This document shows positions 32,362 to 44,000 of a DNA stretch of 64,000 bases, in pieces. The notes beneath the pieces were generated by a model, which saw only the letters and a list, made by a program, of their open reading frames with translations, had not been told where the DNA came from and did not search any database. The stretch is taken from contig JAGUCH010000001.1 of assembly GCA_019096065.1 (NCBI GenBank), positions 2,046,001 to 2,110,000 on the forward strand. Reading direction: 5' to 3'. Source of the DNA: Paracyclopina nana (lineage: Eukaryota > Arthropoda > Copepoda > Cyclopoida > Cyclopettidae). The stretch's first letter is position 1. Each line of letters opens with the position of its first letter. A program made the position numbers and the translations under genes.

Positions 32362-34234
32362 ATGAATTTCGTCTTTTCCTTTCTGATGGTCTTCTTGGCC
32401 TCAACAAAGGGCCAGTTCAGTGTGTTCAATAGAGAGATTTTCCCAACTTTTAATTTCGAAAGCTCAACGCCAGGGCAGAGGCCACCATCGACATCGTCAG
32501 CCTTTGAGAGGCCTCAAACGGGCAATTTTTTCGATCAAGAGCCGCAATTTGGCCCTTCGTTTCATGGACCTCCAAAGAGGCCACCACCACCACCCACTAT
32601 TCAGCCTCTAAAGCCACGACCTCAAATCCAGCTGGAACCCCGCCCAAGGCCTCAACTTCAATTGGAGCCACGCCCAAGGCCCCAGCTTCAATTAGAGCAT
32701 CGACCTCAACCTAAGCCTAATATTGAGAATCATCCTCCAAAACAGACTCACTTTGAAGAGGAACCACAAGATGAGCATCAGTTTCAGCAGCAGCCTCAAT
32801 TAGGCCTACAACCTCAATTTCAACAGCAGCCTCAGTTTAGCCCACAGCCTCAGTTTCAACAGCAGCCTCAACTAGGCCCACAGCCTCAGTTTCAACAGCA
32901 GCCTCAACTAGGCCCACAGTCTCAGTTTCAACAGCAGCCTCAACTAGGCCCACAGCCTCAGTTTCAACAGCAGCCTCAACTAGGCCCACAGTCTCAGTTT
33001 CAACAGCAGCCTCAACTAGGCCTACAGCCTCAGTTTCAGCAGCAACCTCAACTAGGCCCACAAACTCAGTTTCAGCAGCAGCCTTTGTTAGGACAGCAAT
33101 TTCAACAACAGCCTCAGTTTCAACAACAGTTTCCCCAACAATCTTTAAATCAATTTCAACAGGACCCACAACTTTTCAACCAGCCTCCATTGCAAACACC
33201 AAATCAGTTACAGTTATTGAACCAGGGACAGTTTCAACCTCAAGGATTGAGCCAGGGACAGTTTCAACCTCAAGGATTGAACCAGGGTCAGTTTCAGCCT
33301 CAAGGATTGAACCAGGGTCAGTTTCAGCCTCAAGGATTGAGCCAGGAACAGTTTCAACCTCAAGGATTGAACCAGGGTCAGTTTCAGCCCCAAGGATTGA
33401 ACCAGGGTCAGTTTCAGCCTCAAGGATTGAACCAGGGTCAGTTTCAGCCTCAAGGATTGAACCAGGGTCAGTTTCAGCCTCAAGGATTGAACCAACAGCA
33501 GTTTCAACAACAAGGACTGCTTCAACCTCAGTTTCAGTCTCTGAACCAAATTCAGCCATTGCAGCAACCATTGAATCAACTTCTTCCTCAGAATCAAATT
33601 GGTCTTCAACAGCAGCCTCAATTTCTTCTACAGCCTCAAAACCAAGCTCTGGTGCTGCCACAGCCTCAAGTATTTCGACCCTCTTCCAAATTCGCTACAA
33701 GGAAAAGCTGCAACCCAGGCTTGACAAATATTGAATTTGAAGGAAACTGGTATTATGTCCAATGGAAAAATCCCCATACTCCAGAGTTACCATATTATGA
33801 GGCTCGCAACTCATGCAAGGAAATTGGCATGAATATGATTTCTTTGGATTCTCCATCAAAAAGGGAATACTTTATGGCAATGCTGGCAGCAGATGATTAT
33901 GACTATTTTTGGGCTGGAGGCAAAATCTTTGGGTAAATAATTTCAATTTTTGGAGATTGTCAAAGATGTCAATTTGAGTATTCAAGTGAAAAATTGGCTG
34001 TACTTGCCTTCTCTCTCTTTTTTCAGATCAACTTTAGTTTGGGAAAATGGTGTGAAAGAGCCCATCAAGCATGGAAGATATCCTTGGTCTGAGCAGGGCA
34101 CACTTGGACCTCAACCAGAGGGCAATGGTGAATGTTTGGCAGTTCTCAATGATTTCTACAGTGATGGAGTCAAATTCCACGATGTTGCCTGCCACCATAA
34201 GAAGCCCACCATTTGTGAATGCCCAAGTCATTAA
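32362..34234 (+). CDS. Secreted Gln/Pro-repeat protein with C-type lectin domain
   Basis: Two exons, 32362-33932 and 34027-34234, joined in phase 2, give 592 residues. A signal peptide (MNFVFSFLMVFLASTKG) leads into about 440 residues of low complexity: a Pro-rich part, about seven 12-residue units of the type QFQQQPQLGPQP, then about nine 10-residue units GLNQGQFQPQ. The last 150 residues are a C-type lectin-like domain starting at a Cys-rich FEGNWYYVQW region, with YFWAGGK, GECLAV, and C-terminal HDVACHHKKPTICEC. The calcium-binding EPN/QPD triad is not obvious. AATAAA follows at 34306. Likely an extracellular or cuticle/hemolymph protein with a long flexible linker, as in arthropod repeat-bearing lectins; the sugar ligand is unknown. 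Confidence 0.9.
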
Positions 34235-34723
34235 TGCAATATTCAGCCGTTTGGTGGCGCCAGTGAGCTAAAAAAATCGTTAACGGCATCATATATATTT
34301 TACCAATAAAGCCAATAATTATCCCTGTCTCTTTTTTTGAGTGTGCTGCAACTGTCGACGCTATTTTGAAAGGTTGCTGCGCAGAGAAAGCATTGTTGAA
34401 AGCTTTTCCAAATACAAGAAGAAGATGCTGAATGAAATGGAATTTCATTAATAATGGACGCTAAAATCCCTTGCTTTTCTCTGCAAAAAAGTACCGGATT
34501 AAATTCCAATCGCGTTCTACAAATGTGCTTTTAGCTTTACGTCGCCTCAAATTCTAAAAGGAGCCTCGAAGTCTTTGAAACGCGAGTTTGTTTTGATTTC
34601 TGTTCGTTGACCCGTGCGCGCGGCATAACTGACTCGCGCGCGCGCGCCCGCGTAAAATGATGCTGAGTAAACAGAAGCGTGGCATTATGCCTCAGTTTTG
34701 AGCAGATTTCTGCTCATGAAAAC

Positions 34724-35662
34724 ATGGCGTCGGCAAAGAGCAGCTTGAAGTGTGACCTTTGCCAGAAAAGTATGCCCTCAGTGGAATGCCTGTTAAGTCA
34801 CACAATGATGGTTCATCCTAAGAGAAACATTGTCAAATGTGACAAATGTCGAAGGGGATTCGACAGCAAGGCTCTTTTGGCAGAGCATCAAATTGCCCAA
34901 CATGGCGCTTCCAGTGACTTTCAGTGTGACGTTTGTGACAAAATCCTCTCGAGTGGAAGAAGTCTGACGCGTCACAGGAACGCAGTGCATCACATTCCCA
35001 TTCCAAAGCCGAGTGTCAATAATGAAAACGTTCCAATCAACGGCCGAAGTGAGAGCAGTGACACAAAAAGATCCCTGCTGAAGCCTAGCCTGAAATTGGT
35101 CAAAAGGTGTGACACTGGGCTGAAATGTGACGTTAGTGCAGCTATTGGCTCTGTCAAGGTGGCAAAGCCCGCTCAAGCCTTGAAAACCATTCTGAAGCGA
35201 ATTGATGAAACAGTCGAACAAACGAGGGATATTGATGCGAAGAAAAAAGACTCGTCGAGTGACAGTGACAATTGTCACATTGATGCCTTTATTGACCAAG
35301 CGTTGAGTTGTGACGCTAGTGACGTAAATGACGATACATTCTATGACCTTGATAGCTATCCAGTGAAAAGTGTGCTCAATGTTGGCAGTGCTGAAATGAC
35401 AAGTGGCATCATTTCAAATAACGACATCATGAACAACTTGCACTTGATGAAATTGGAGCGAAATTGTGACAGAAGTGACAGCTGTGACAGCAATCGAAAT
35501 CAGGGGATTTGCCCCTACTCTGACGCTAATGGGACAAAGTCCATGAAGCTCTGCAGCAAAATTCCTGTAAGTAGTGAATCGAATTGTACAAACTCGCGGG
35601 AAAACGACAACATTTACAATGACGATGATGAAGCCTTGATTGCAATCATAAATAATCTTTGA
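34724..35662 (+). CDS. C2H2 zinc-finger protein, single exon
   Basis: Start chosen at 34724 (AACATGGCG, good context); 312 residues. Three C2H2 fingers lie within the first 90 residues (CDLCQKSM..., CDKCRRGF..., CDVCDKIL...), each CX2C followed by HX4H. The rest is a Ser/Asp/Asn-rich acidic tail without known domain. A nuclear DNA- or RNA-binding role is likely from the fingers. No intron is needed. AATAAA at about 35738. The DNA is unusually rich in the pentamer GTGAC. Not matched to a named factor. Confidence 0.85.
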   Translation: MASAKSSLKCDLCQKSMPSVECLLSHTMMVHPKRNIVKCDKCRRGFDSKALLAEHQIAQHGASSDFQCDVCDKILSSGRSLTRHRNAVHHIPIPKPSVNNENVPINGRSESSDTKRSLLKPSLKLVKRCDTGLKCDVSAAIGSVKVAKPAQALKTILKRIDETVEQTRDIDAKKKDSSSDSDNCHIDAFIDQALSCDASDVNDDTFYDLDSYPVKSVLNVGSAEMTSGIISNNDIMNNLHLMKLERNCDRSDSCDSNRNQGICPYSDANGTKSMKLCSKIPVSSESNCTNSRENDNIYNDDDEALIAIINNL

Positions 35663-35759
35663 TGCTTCTTTAATTTGACCCTCGTTCAATAGGACAAAAA
35701 ACTTGCGGAAATTGCATGACTTGTAATGATGCATATTTCAATAAAGTGACTATTACAAA

Positions 35760-36625
35760 AAGGAAAGTTTCCCTGTCGCAACAAATTGGAATCAATACGG
35801 AAATGATATCCAACATCTGGAGGCTAACAATTGCAATTTGACGACCATTTCTTATTGCAAAATGGACGAAACTTTAGGAGCATCAAGTGTGACGCTAAGC
35901 TATATTAAATTTTTCTTTAAGAACATCATCCCTGGCCAACTTTTTCCATTAGAAAAACTTGGCTTAAATATAAATTAATTTATGACATGTTGCGAGAGTT
36001 GGCTTACTCGATTTGCAGCACGTTTAGGGTAAGGTTACTGTTATTATCCATAACTGTTTTTCACGAGAGAAAAACCACCGCCAATTTTCAGTGACATTTT
36101 AAAAAAGCTTGGCTTATTTCAAGCTTGACCAAATTCGAGCTGAACCGCAAAAATCTGTGTATATATAATTGGCGGCCAGAGTTGGCAAGGCTAATTTCTC
36201 CAAAGATGCAAAATTTGCGGTTACATCAAAAAAATTATTCTGTGGCAATGGCTTGTGCTCCACTTCTTTGGTGCGTTGATACGTGCATCAGATGTTAGCT
36301 TGCGAAAAAATGCACTTCAGGCCATAAAAAAGAACAGTTATCCCTCTTAAAACAGTAAAGGTGTACCCCCGAGAAATGACAACACACACTTGCAATTGGA
36401 TGCATTCAAAAAATACTTAAATATACCTTTATCATTATAATTACTTGGGTAAATTTAACTTAAGGGCCTTTAGTTTGTTTTAACCAGCTTGTCAATAATT
36501 ATTTGCAGAAAGGGGCCTAAAAAAACTAAATCATGAAATGATTTTTTTCAGGCTTTAAAAACGGAATTTTTCCTCGAGTTACGTCACGCTAGGGATAACT
36601 TGTCATCTGACGCATTTTAACATTG
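35760..36625. other. Intergenic, nothing recognised
   Basis: No coding sequence or repeat is supported between the zinc-finger gene and the promoter of the secreted-protein gene. Confidence 0.5.
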
Positions 36626-36631
36626 ACCCCG

Positions 36632-36640
36632 GCTATATAG
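36632..36640 (+). promoter_or_regulatory. TATA box of secreted-protein gene
   Basis: GGCTATATAGTAG about 95 bp upstream of the ATG at 36732, at a spacing that would start transcription around 36660. Confidence 0.5.
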
Positions 36641-36731
36641 TAGATCCTAAAGCGCTAGGGCGTGCGAATTGAGTCAAGTGAAAATTGACGCAATTTCGCG
36701 TCAGTGTAAAACCAAATGGCGAGCAGTAAAA

Positions 36732-39700
36732 ATGCCTTGCTGTAGAACAACAACGAAAACTTTACTATTGGTTCTAGCCACAACTGCAAGTATCACAAAT
36801 GCTCAATCACAACGTGGTAAGCTGCATAATTTTTTTTAAAATAGAAACTCATGAATGTCGTATCGTTAGTTGGCCTCTAATTCCTCTGTGGTATTTCTAT
36901 TAGATTTTTCGGTTTACGTCAGTGATACGCGTCTGACATTTTAATAGAAAATTACTCTTTGCTCTCCCTTGACATTTTTCACACACAAAAGCAATCTTAT
37001 ATGAGTTATGATCAAGCGTTAGAAGCCTAGTTAAAACGTAGAGCTCGGTGCGAGATTGATGGTGTTTGTAGGAGCCTGTGGATTTGTCGTCTAGACTCTG
37101 TGGCGCCCTAGCTGAAAACTAACAGACTTACGGCGCCTTATATGTATGACGCTTGTGAAAAGAGCCTGAAAATAGTCATTTGGTTTTAAGCACAAAAAAG
37201 CACTCAAACAAAATTGGATTTTTGAAACTCAAAGGCAAAATGAATACAGCTGAAAATTCAATTTCTGAATTTCTTCTCCTGCTGTCAAAATAGCCCAGAT
37301 TTTTTTAGCAACATGGTTAAGTTTATGCCTTGAAAAGTGGGGACTCCACTAGATCAGCTTGAGGTCATAAAGCTTTTCATTAGGCAAATCAAGCTTATCA
37401 GCATTTTGAGATTTCTTTAACTATTGCCCTTTCTTAATGAATTTTTTTGGTGCATTTTCCCAAGGAGGTTGGGCTTAGATGAACAGGGCTTTAGCTTCCT
37501 TTAAATATGATGCAACATATCCCAGTTTTGGACTGTGACTCAGTTATTTAAAGAATGATTGCTGCAGTCACATGATTGTTCTAAAAGCTTGATAGAGAAA
37601 TACAAAGTGACTTCCTGCTGCTATATTCCGATTGCAGTGTCAAGTAGTTAGCAATAAAGCATGGAAGAAAATGGAAGCTTGAGAAAATTCAGTGTTCAAG
37701 GCCGACTTTTCCAATTCAAAAGTGGCCAGTGGTGTCCATATTATGATACGAAAGAAGGTTCGGTACAATTTGCCTCAATCATTAAAGCTTTGAGGTCATG
37801 TTTTTCAATGCAAAAAGTAAATAGCAAATAGCAATTGAGGCAAATTGCATAATGAAGGCAAAAGTTGCACCTTGTCTGTGTGCAAAAGTGAGGATTCTGG
37901 CGGTTATTTAACCGTTTCCACAAAAAGCAATAATGACATTTTGGTCAGTGATTTATCATCACCTGATTTCCGCTTCAAAATTGTCAATGAGAAGTTCATT
38001 CAGTGGACATGGAAATCTGAAGCTTTTGGCGTCCAGTGCAAAAGCAACGCTGATGCCACCAACTTTGCTGAAATTTTCAAAGATTTGAAATCAGTCCATG
38101 ATCAAAGGTGACATTTAAAGGAAAACCTGTTGAGAAAATTCATCATTTCCTAGGAAAATTCTGACTTTAGGTGCACTCTGACCAAGGACAGAGATTCATT
38201 GACCTCAGAAACGAGCTCGGAAATTTCACTTCGAAACAAGGACAGCAGCAACGAGGAGATCAATCCATTGCAAAAAGTGGCCGCTTTTCAGCCCAACAAA
38301 AGAACTTCAGGAAATTGCACCTCTTTTGGCTTAAATCGATCCAATTCACAATCAAATTCTGAAACAGCAATAGGTGCTCTCAAAAAGGAGATGCAAGCTG
38401 ACAAGGATGCACTGCTAGCAAAAATGAGTGATTTGGAGTCAAAAATTGACGAGCTCACAAGGCTTTGGCACCTGAAAAATGCTGCACCTCCATCCCAACC
38501 ACCTCAAATCAGTAGAGCACCTGATGCCATTAACTCTGTTTCTTTCCCTACCAAAAGTGCACCTGCACCTCCTCCACCTATGCCTGTGATGGGAACCGTT
38601 GCTCCACCGCCACCTGTGGTAGGTGCACCTCCACCTCCTCCACCTCCACCTGTGGTAGGTGCACCTCCACCTGCTCCACCTCCACCTGCTCCATCTGCAC
38701 CTCCTAAAAGCGGCCTTTCTTTGGCTGAGCAATTGCAAGCAGCCAAGTTGAAAAAGAGCCACCAAAATGAAGGAAATTCACCTGTTGCACCTGCTGCACC
38801 TCCCACCCTGGATTTCGCGAGTGAGCTGCAGATTCGCATCAAGAAGCGGTCTTTTTTGGCTGTCGCTGATGAATAAAGTGTACTTTCCGCAGCAGTAAAA
38901 CTTAATTAGCTTTCTGCTTTGTTCCATTCATTTCAGCACTGCTATTACATGCTATGTTGGTATATTTACCCCTGGATAATGTGCTAATAAATTGAAACAT
39001 GACATTTTCCTCTTTGATGTTCTATGCCAACATGAGGGCGGTCTCATATTCGTCAATTGGGCAAGGTAGGTGGACTCACCTTCCCACCTACCTAGGGTAG
39101 GTAGGTGAGGGTAGGCAGGTGAGGGTAGGCAGGTGGGTAGGTGGGTAACCTAGTAGCTTAGTGAACCAGTTAGTATGCAGGCAAGTTAAGTCAATTTGAC
39201 TCAGAAATCATGAGAGGACATTTTGTGTAGAAGCAGCTTTTTGTTATGCTTAAAAAATTGACTTAACTTGCCTGCACTAACTGGTTCACTAAGCTACCAG
39301 GTTACCCACCTACCCACCTGCCTACCCTCACCTGCCTACCCTCACCTACCTACCCTAGGTAGCTGGGAAGGTGAGTCCACCTACCTTGCCCAATTGACGA
39401 ATATGAGACCGCCCTATGTATATACAACAAAGCTACGCTATGTGATTTGTTGGCAGTCCAATTCGAGTCGTGCTTCTCCGTCTCTGATTATTTGAGCGGA
39501 TTAAAAAACTATCAAAATTATTATAACCTAGATTTGGTTGTAGCTCAACTGATATAATTCTGAGTTTTCTCGAAAGAATTTCGGACTTAAGAAAAAAGCT
39601 CCGCTCAGTTAAACTGAAGTTGAAATTGTATTAACAACTGTGGTCAATTTTGTTCATTTTTCAGGCATGCCTTTAGGCCACCCATTTCAAGGGTCTCAGC

Positions 39701-42225
39701 CCAAACATTTAGAGGAGGAGGAGCCGAAATTCAAGCTGCCCTCCTCGTCTGTGCTAGCGAGAAAAAGCAACGAAATGCACAATTACGACACCAAAAAGAT
39801 GATGAGGTATGACGACTTTTCCAACGAGGACGTGGGCAACATCATCATGGATGAGGAGGCTGGCAGTGCGCACCAACGAAGGAGATCCCTAAAAGAGACC
39901 CTGCAAGAGGCTAATACATATCCTGGCATTTCTGAGTTTGACGAGGCGAGTAATTTGAATACAGCTGCAAACAGGCCACTCTACTTGCGAAGACATCCAA
40001 GACCTCATTCCTCAGGCAGAATCAGAACTATGCCAAGGCTTTGTAAGTCAAGTTGTTGCTCTTCTTTTGAGTAAAAAATCCTTTATAGGCCGTTCTCATG
40101 TTGCCGGAAAAAGCTAAGCTAAGGTAAAAATAGCTAAGCAAGCGCTCAACATTTCAAGCAAAAACAGCTGCACCTTTTAAATGTTGAGCGAAATTAGCCA
40201 ACGCAAACCAATTATTTCGCTTTGCTGTAAATGTTGAGCGTTTGCTTAGCTATTTTTACCTTAGCTATTTCTGGCTATATGAGAACGTCCTATGCCTTTT
40301 CCTCGTTTTCAGCTAATTTGGCTGGAAGGCATTTCACGACGAGAGGTCGATTGCATCAGCCTCAATTCAGGCGATTTCCAGGTGGGCAGCAGCATCGATT
40401 TCAAAGGCCACAAGGCCAATTTCAGCCGCCCAAAAGAAATGCCAACAAGCCTCAGCTGACACTGAGAGACACATTTATCCAGAACAATGCGGAAGCTTAC
40501 GACAATTACGAGAATCCTGAAGCTCTCGCAGATGTGGAGATTGACTACTACGATGAGGAAATCACCTATCCAGAATTGGAGCAGGAATCTGAGTTGTAAG
40601 TGATTTACAGAAAAATGCTGAGTAATTGCTAGTTTGTGGTGAAAGTTGGGAAGATACCATATAGGATGACTTGCACGTATTTTTCTTTCGTTGCATGTTA
40701 AAGACTCCCGTTGCTCAATGAGGATCAGCTGCAAATGGACGCGCTGTATAAATTGTACGCGAAAATAAGGCACGAGCAGCTGAACGCAAATAACGCTACT
40801 GCTCTGTCGAGACGAATTTTGGACGCTTCTTCTGCTGTGGGACTCTTTGGATTCCTCCTCAGTCAATTGGACGTTCTCACAGCTTTGTCTGTGGTGTCCA
40901 ATTTGGAAGCGCGAGCCCAATATGATCCCCAATTCAGGACTAGCTTCCCTGACTTTCTTAGGCGGAATAGCTGGTTCCTGTAAGTACTCGTAGTAGTGGT
41001 GCATAAGTGCAAATAGGAATTTCCTCTCAATGGCATGATGCTATCCCTTCAATGCTATTCATGATATGCCATAGAAATTCATTATTACACATCTTATTTC
41101 AAGTGGATATGCTCCCAAAATTTCAGCATGCCGCAGATTTCCCATGTGATGATTTCATAAAAAAATTCAGGTTTTTGATATAGGGGACAGTATTTTTTTA
41201 GCCCAACGTAATAAGCTTTAAACTATCAAAAAACTGTGTACATGCAAAGCCTAAAGTACGCATAGGAATAGCAAAGATTGACAGGTTGTCTGCATGCAAA
41301 ACTTTAAATATACGTATGATGCACGATATTAATGTAATTAGCTCGTATTGCTCATATACGCATATATCTTGGTAAATACGAATTCAAAAAGTTGCACAAT
41401 TCCTCGATTTTCATTTGCAGCCCTCCAAAAAAGTACAAAATCGTGCCGCACTCGCGCCCCCTTGGTCACGTGGTGCCAGGAGGACAATATGGCGGACAAA
41501 GGGGAAGAAATCCTGGACTATTACACAATGGGCCCATTTATAAGGATGGCGAAATCATCTCGACATATGACCAACCGTTACAAATCGACGACTATAATAA
41601 CGGCAGTGACTTTCCAGAATTGCAGCCATTGCAGATCGATGATGCCTCGTTTTACTCATCGTCAGGTACGAGCTATATTTTTAACCAGCCCAAGCAACCG
41701 AGTCGATTTCTTTAAGGCAATTTTATTTGGTAGCCCATTTCCAACTTTATTTCATTTCACGAGAAAAACAATATGTCGTCTGTAAATTTTAACGTGACAT
41801 TTACTACAATGCCGGCTCAAACCTTCGATCATGATGACATTTAGCGTTGAACTACACAAAAAGCTATGAAAATGATATTTCTTGAGAAATGTTGGGACTT
41901 GCTTCACTTATAGGAAAATTGAGTAGGCTTTTTGCTCAATATGAGGTGACAAACGTTTGTTGTATCTTCTGTGTTTCCAGGTCACTCCAATTCTCATGGC
42001 AATTCTGGCTTTTTCAGTGGAAAGCCCCAAAATTTCCCCAGTTTGCAAGAGCTTGCTGGGAGAGGCTTTGACCTTCCAGCCTCCACACAAAACTTACGAA
42101 GGCGCAGTTACGAAAACGACAATCGACGAACTTTTGGAGGCAGCAGGAGAAAAAATCGACGACTTTTGATTGCACTCGACAAAGATTATCTCTCCAGTCA
42201 GAGGCTATTGTCTGAAAAATTGTAA
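36732..42225 (+). CDS. Secreted dibasic-rich protein, six exons, 503 aa
   Basis: Exons 36732-36816, 39665-40042, 40313-40595, 40704-40979, 41421-41665 and 41981-42225 join in phases 1, 1, 2, 2, 1 without a stop. Exon 1 encodes only the signal peptide (MPCCRTTTKTLLLVLATTAS...) and the join to exon 2. The mature protein is hydrophilic, with many basic pairs (HQRRRSLK, LSRRILD, FLRRNSW, NLRRRSYE) that could be prohormone cleavage sites. Exon 4 encodes a compact helical block (LYKLYAKIRHEQLN..., GLFGFLLSQLDVL) that is the best candidate for a conserved domain. Exon 5 is Gly/Pro/Tyr-rich. I do not recognise the family. Assigning exon 1, 2.8 kb upstream with another gene in between, is the least certain step. 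Confidence 0.7.
37661..38876 (+). CDS. PH-like (EVH1-type) domain polyproline protein
   Basis: Exons 37661-37757, 37840-38107 and 38171-38876 join in phases 1 and 2 and give 356 residues. Residues 1-120 look like an EVH1/WH1 or Ran-binding type PH fold (GRLFQFKSGQWCP, then FIQWTWKSEAFGVQCKSNAD, FAEIFKDL). Next come a Ser-rich linker, a coiled coil of about 35 residues (ALLAKMSDLESKIDELTRLW), a proline-rich block with APPPPP repeats able to bind profilin or SH3 domains, and a WH2-like SLAEQLQAAKLKK. The layout resembles Ena/VASP or WASP-type actin regulators but is shorter. It sits inside intron 1 of the secreted-protein gene on the same strand. AATAAA overlaps the stop codon. The first donor (GTTCGG) is weak. 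Confidence 0.75.
39035..39415. mobile_element. Palindromic MITE, 381 bp
   Basis: Arms start AGGGCGGTCTCATATTCGTC and end with the complement, flanked by ATG on both sides (39032-39034 and 39416-39418). Each arm contains GTAGGTAGG-type repeats; the loop is short. Same terminal motif as the elements at 3492 and 40087. Located in intron 1 of the secreted-protein gene. Confidence 0.85.
40087..40291. mobile_element. Palindromic MITE, about 205 bp, in intron 2
   Basis: Ends AGGCCGTTCTCAT and ATGAGAACGTCCT, with inverted arms carrying GCTAAGGTAAAAATAGCTAAG and AATGTTGAGCG. It occupies most of the 270-bp intron 2 of the secreted-protein gene and stops about 20 bp before the acceptor. A target duplication is unclear (TAT left, ATG right). 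Confidence 0.75.
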
Positions 42226-44000
42226 AGAATACAACTTTTTTTGATGACTATCCAAACTTGACAACTTTTGTGATCCCAATGATAAGTCATGCAGGTGTCA
42301 AGAGTCATGAATCAAACGTAGGAAAAAAGGCTATTTTTGTGAATGCTGCCACCATATTCACTATTTAGTAGCTATGCTGTGCAATGTCGCAAATGAGGTT
42401 ACCGTGTTCAACCTTCTGCTTTTGCTCAAAACATGGCTGAATTCTAAACCAGCCAGAATTTCTGTTCTTCGCGAAATTAAATTGGTAAAATCTGACACTG
42501 CCCAGAAACTTACAACGAAGTAGGCTGCATAAAATGTTGGAACAAAAGAGTAACCCAATTAAGTGTAATGTATTATTGTTAAATGACTTCATGGCATATC
42601 ACGTGCTCTTCCTCAAGGGAAATGGTCCCAAGATTGCTTCATTAAGGAGCTAACCTGGTTATGCTTGTTACTTTACTGCAATTGCAATGAAAATCGTGAC
42701 AAGATAACTTTCAAGCAGCTGCTTACATTTTTTTCTCTCGGCTCGCCCGGATTCCATTAAAAATCCCCCATTCATCATATAAACTAAATTAGCAGTTAGC
42801 CTTGCATGAGACTGTAGTTATGAAGCAGCATCAAAGAGAATGTCATTAGCACAAAAAGTGGACTCTTCACTGCTCTTTTTTATTAGAATATAGTACATAA
42901 AGGAAAGAGTATAGCCAAAAAGCATATTCAATTGATCAGTGATTGATTTGAGCCAAAATGACTGCTCTCGCTTTTCTTGTTCTTTATAATCCTCGTTACA
43001 TAACTGATACATATGTGTCAGTTATCAATCAGTCACTTCAGTTAGAGTAGCTCCAAAAGATGCCACTATAATCCTGAGATTTTTTAGTGGTAGCATAACA
43101 TAAAATATTGAATATCCTTTCATTTGTGTCAACATATACCGAGATCTATTATCATGATAGTGTGACGTGTCCTCAAGTTGTAGTAGTACATTTATATAGA
43201 AAACCATCTGCCAAAACAATATATAGTACACCTTTACCAATCAAGTGTGATCTAAAGATGAGCTACTCCTGTAGTCCAATTACAAACAAATACTACATTT
43301 TTATGCATGACAATTTATTTGTTTGAAATTGTGCAACTGTATTCGAAATACACTAAGCAGGTGTTTAGCCCTATAAAGTATTTTGTAATCAGATAATCCA
43401 ATTGAAAAGTATCATATTACAAAGTCGTAAGTTGCATCTCAACACACAATTACTTTGAGGAAAACTGAGGCTTTGTAGGCAGCGTACCATTAAGCTGAGG
43501 TGACGTATCCTCGTTTCAATACAAATTGGCTACAATTGCTGAGCATCCATCAGTTACATAAATCAAGTGCAAGCCTGAAAAAACAAATGACTTCCTTACT
43601 CTAATCAAAGCTATATGAAAGATCCTTGAATTTGAAACTGATGTGCTTACAACGCCAATAATAAGTGGTTTTTTTATTGAATCTTGAGCACTAAAAGCTG
43701 GGAATTCAACGAGTGCATGCGTCACTACAGTCTTTCTTCTTCTCTTAGTGAGCCAGAGAGTGTCGTAGTAGACTTGCCGCTCTTCTTGCGGGTGGCCTTT
43801 TTTAAAGGCCAAACAGGTCCACTGCCATTCACAGTCCATAGAGGAATTTTGACGCGACGACTACATAATAATATAATATTTTTGGGGTCTCAACATGAGT
43901 AGTAACTAAAGAAAAAGCTATTTTTTCACTCAGCTCGAGGGTTTATCAACTGTTCTCTTACATTTTAACTTTGTGGTGGCAGCCGACAAAAAGATTCTAA
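42226..44000. other. Intergenic, nothing recognised
   Basis: AT-rich, no supportable exon. Some of it must be the promoter of the neuropeptide gene. Confidence 0.5.

Noticed and set aside
32837..33661. Minus-strand Val/Glu-rich and Leu-rich ORFs at the lectin repeats
   Set aside because: They are reverse readings of Gln-rich repeats; the plus frame has a signal peptide and a lectin domain.
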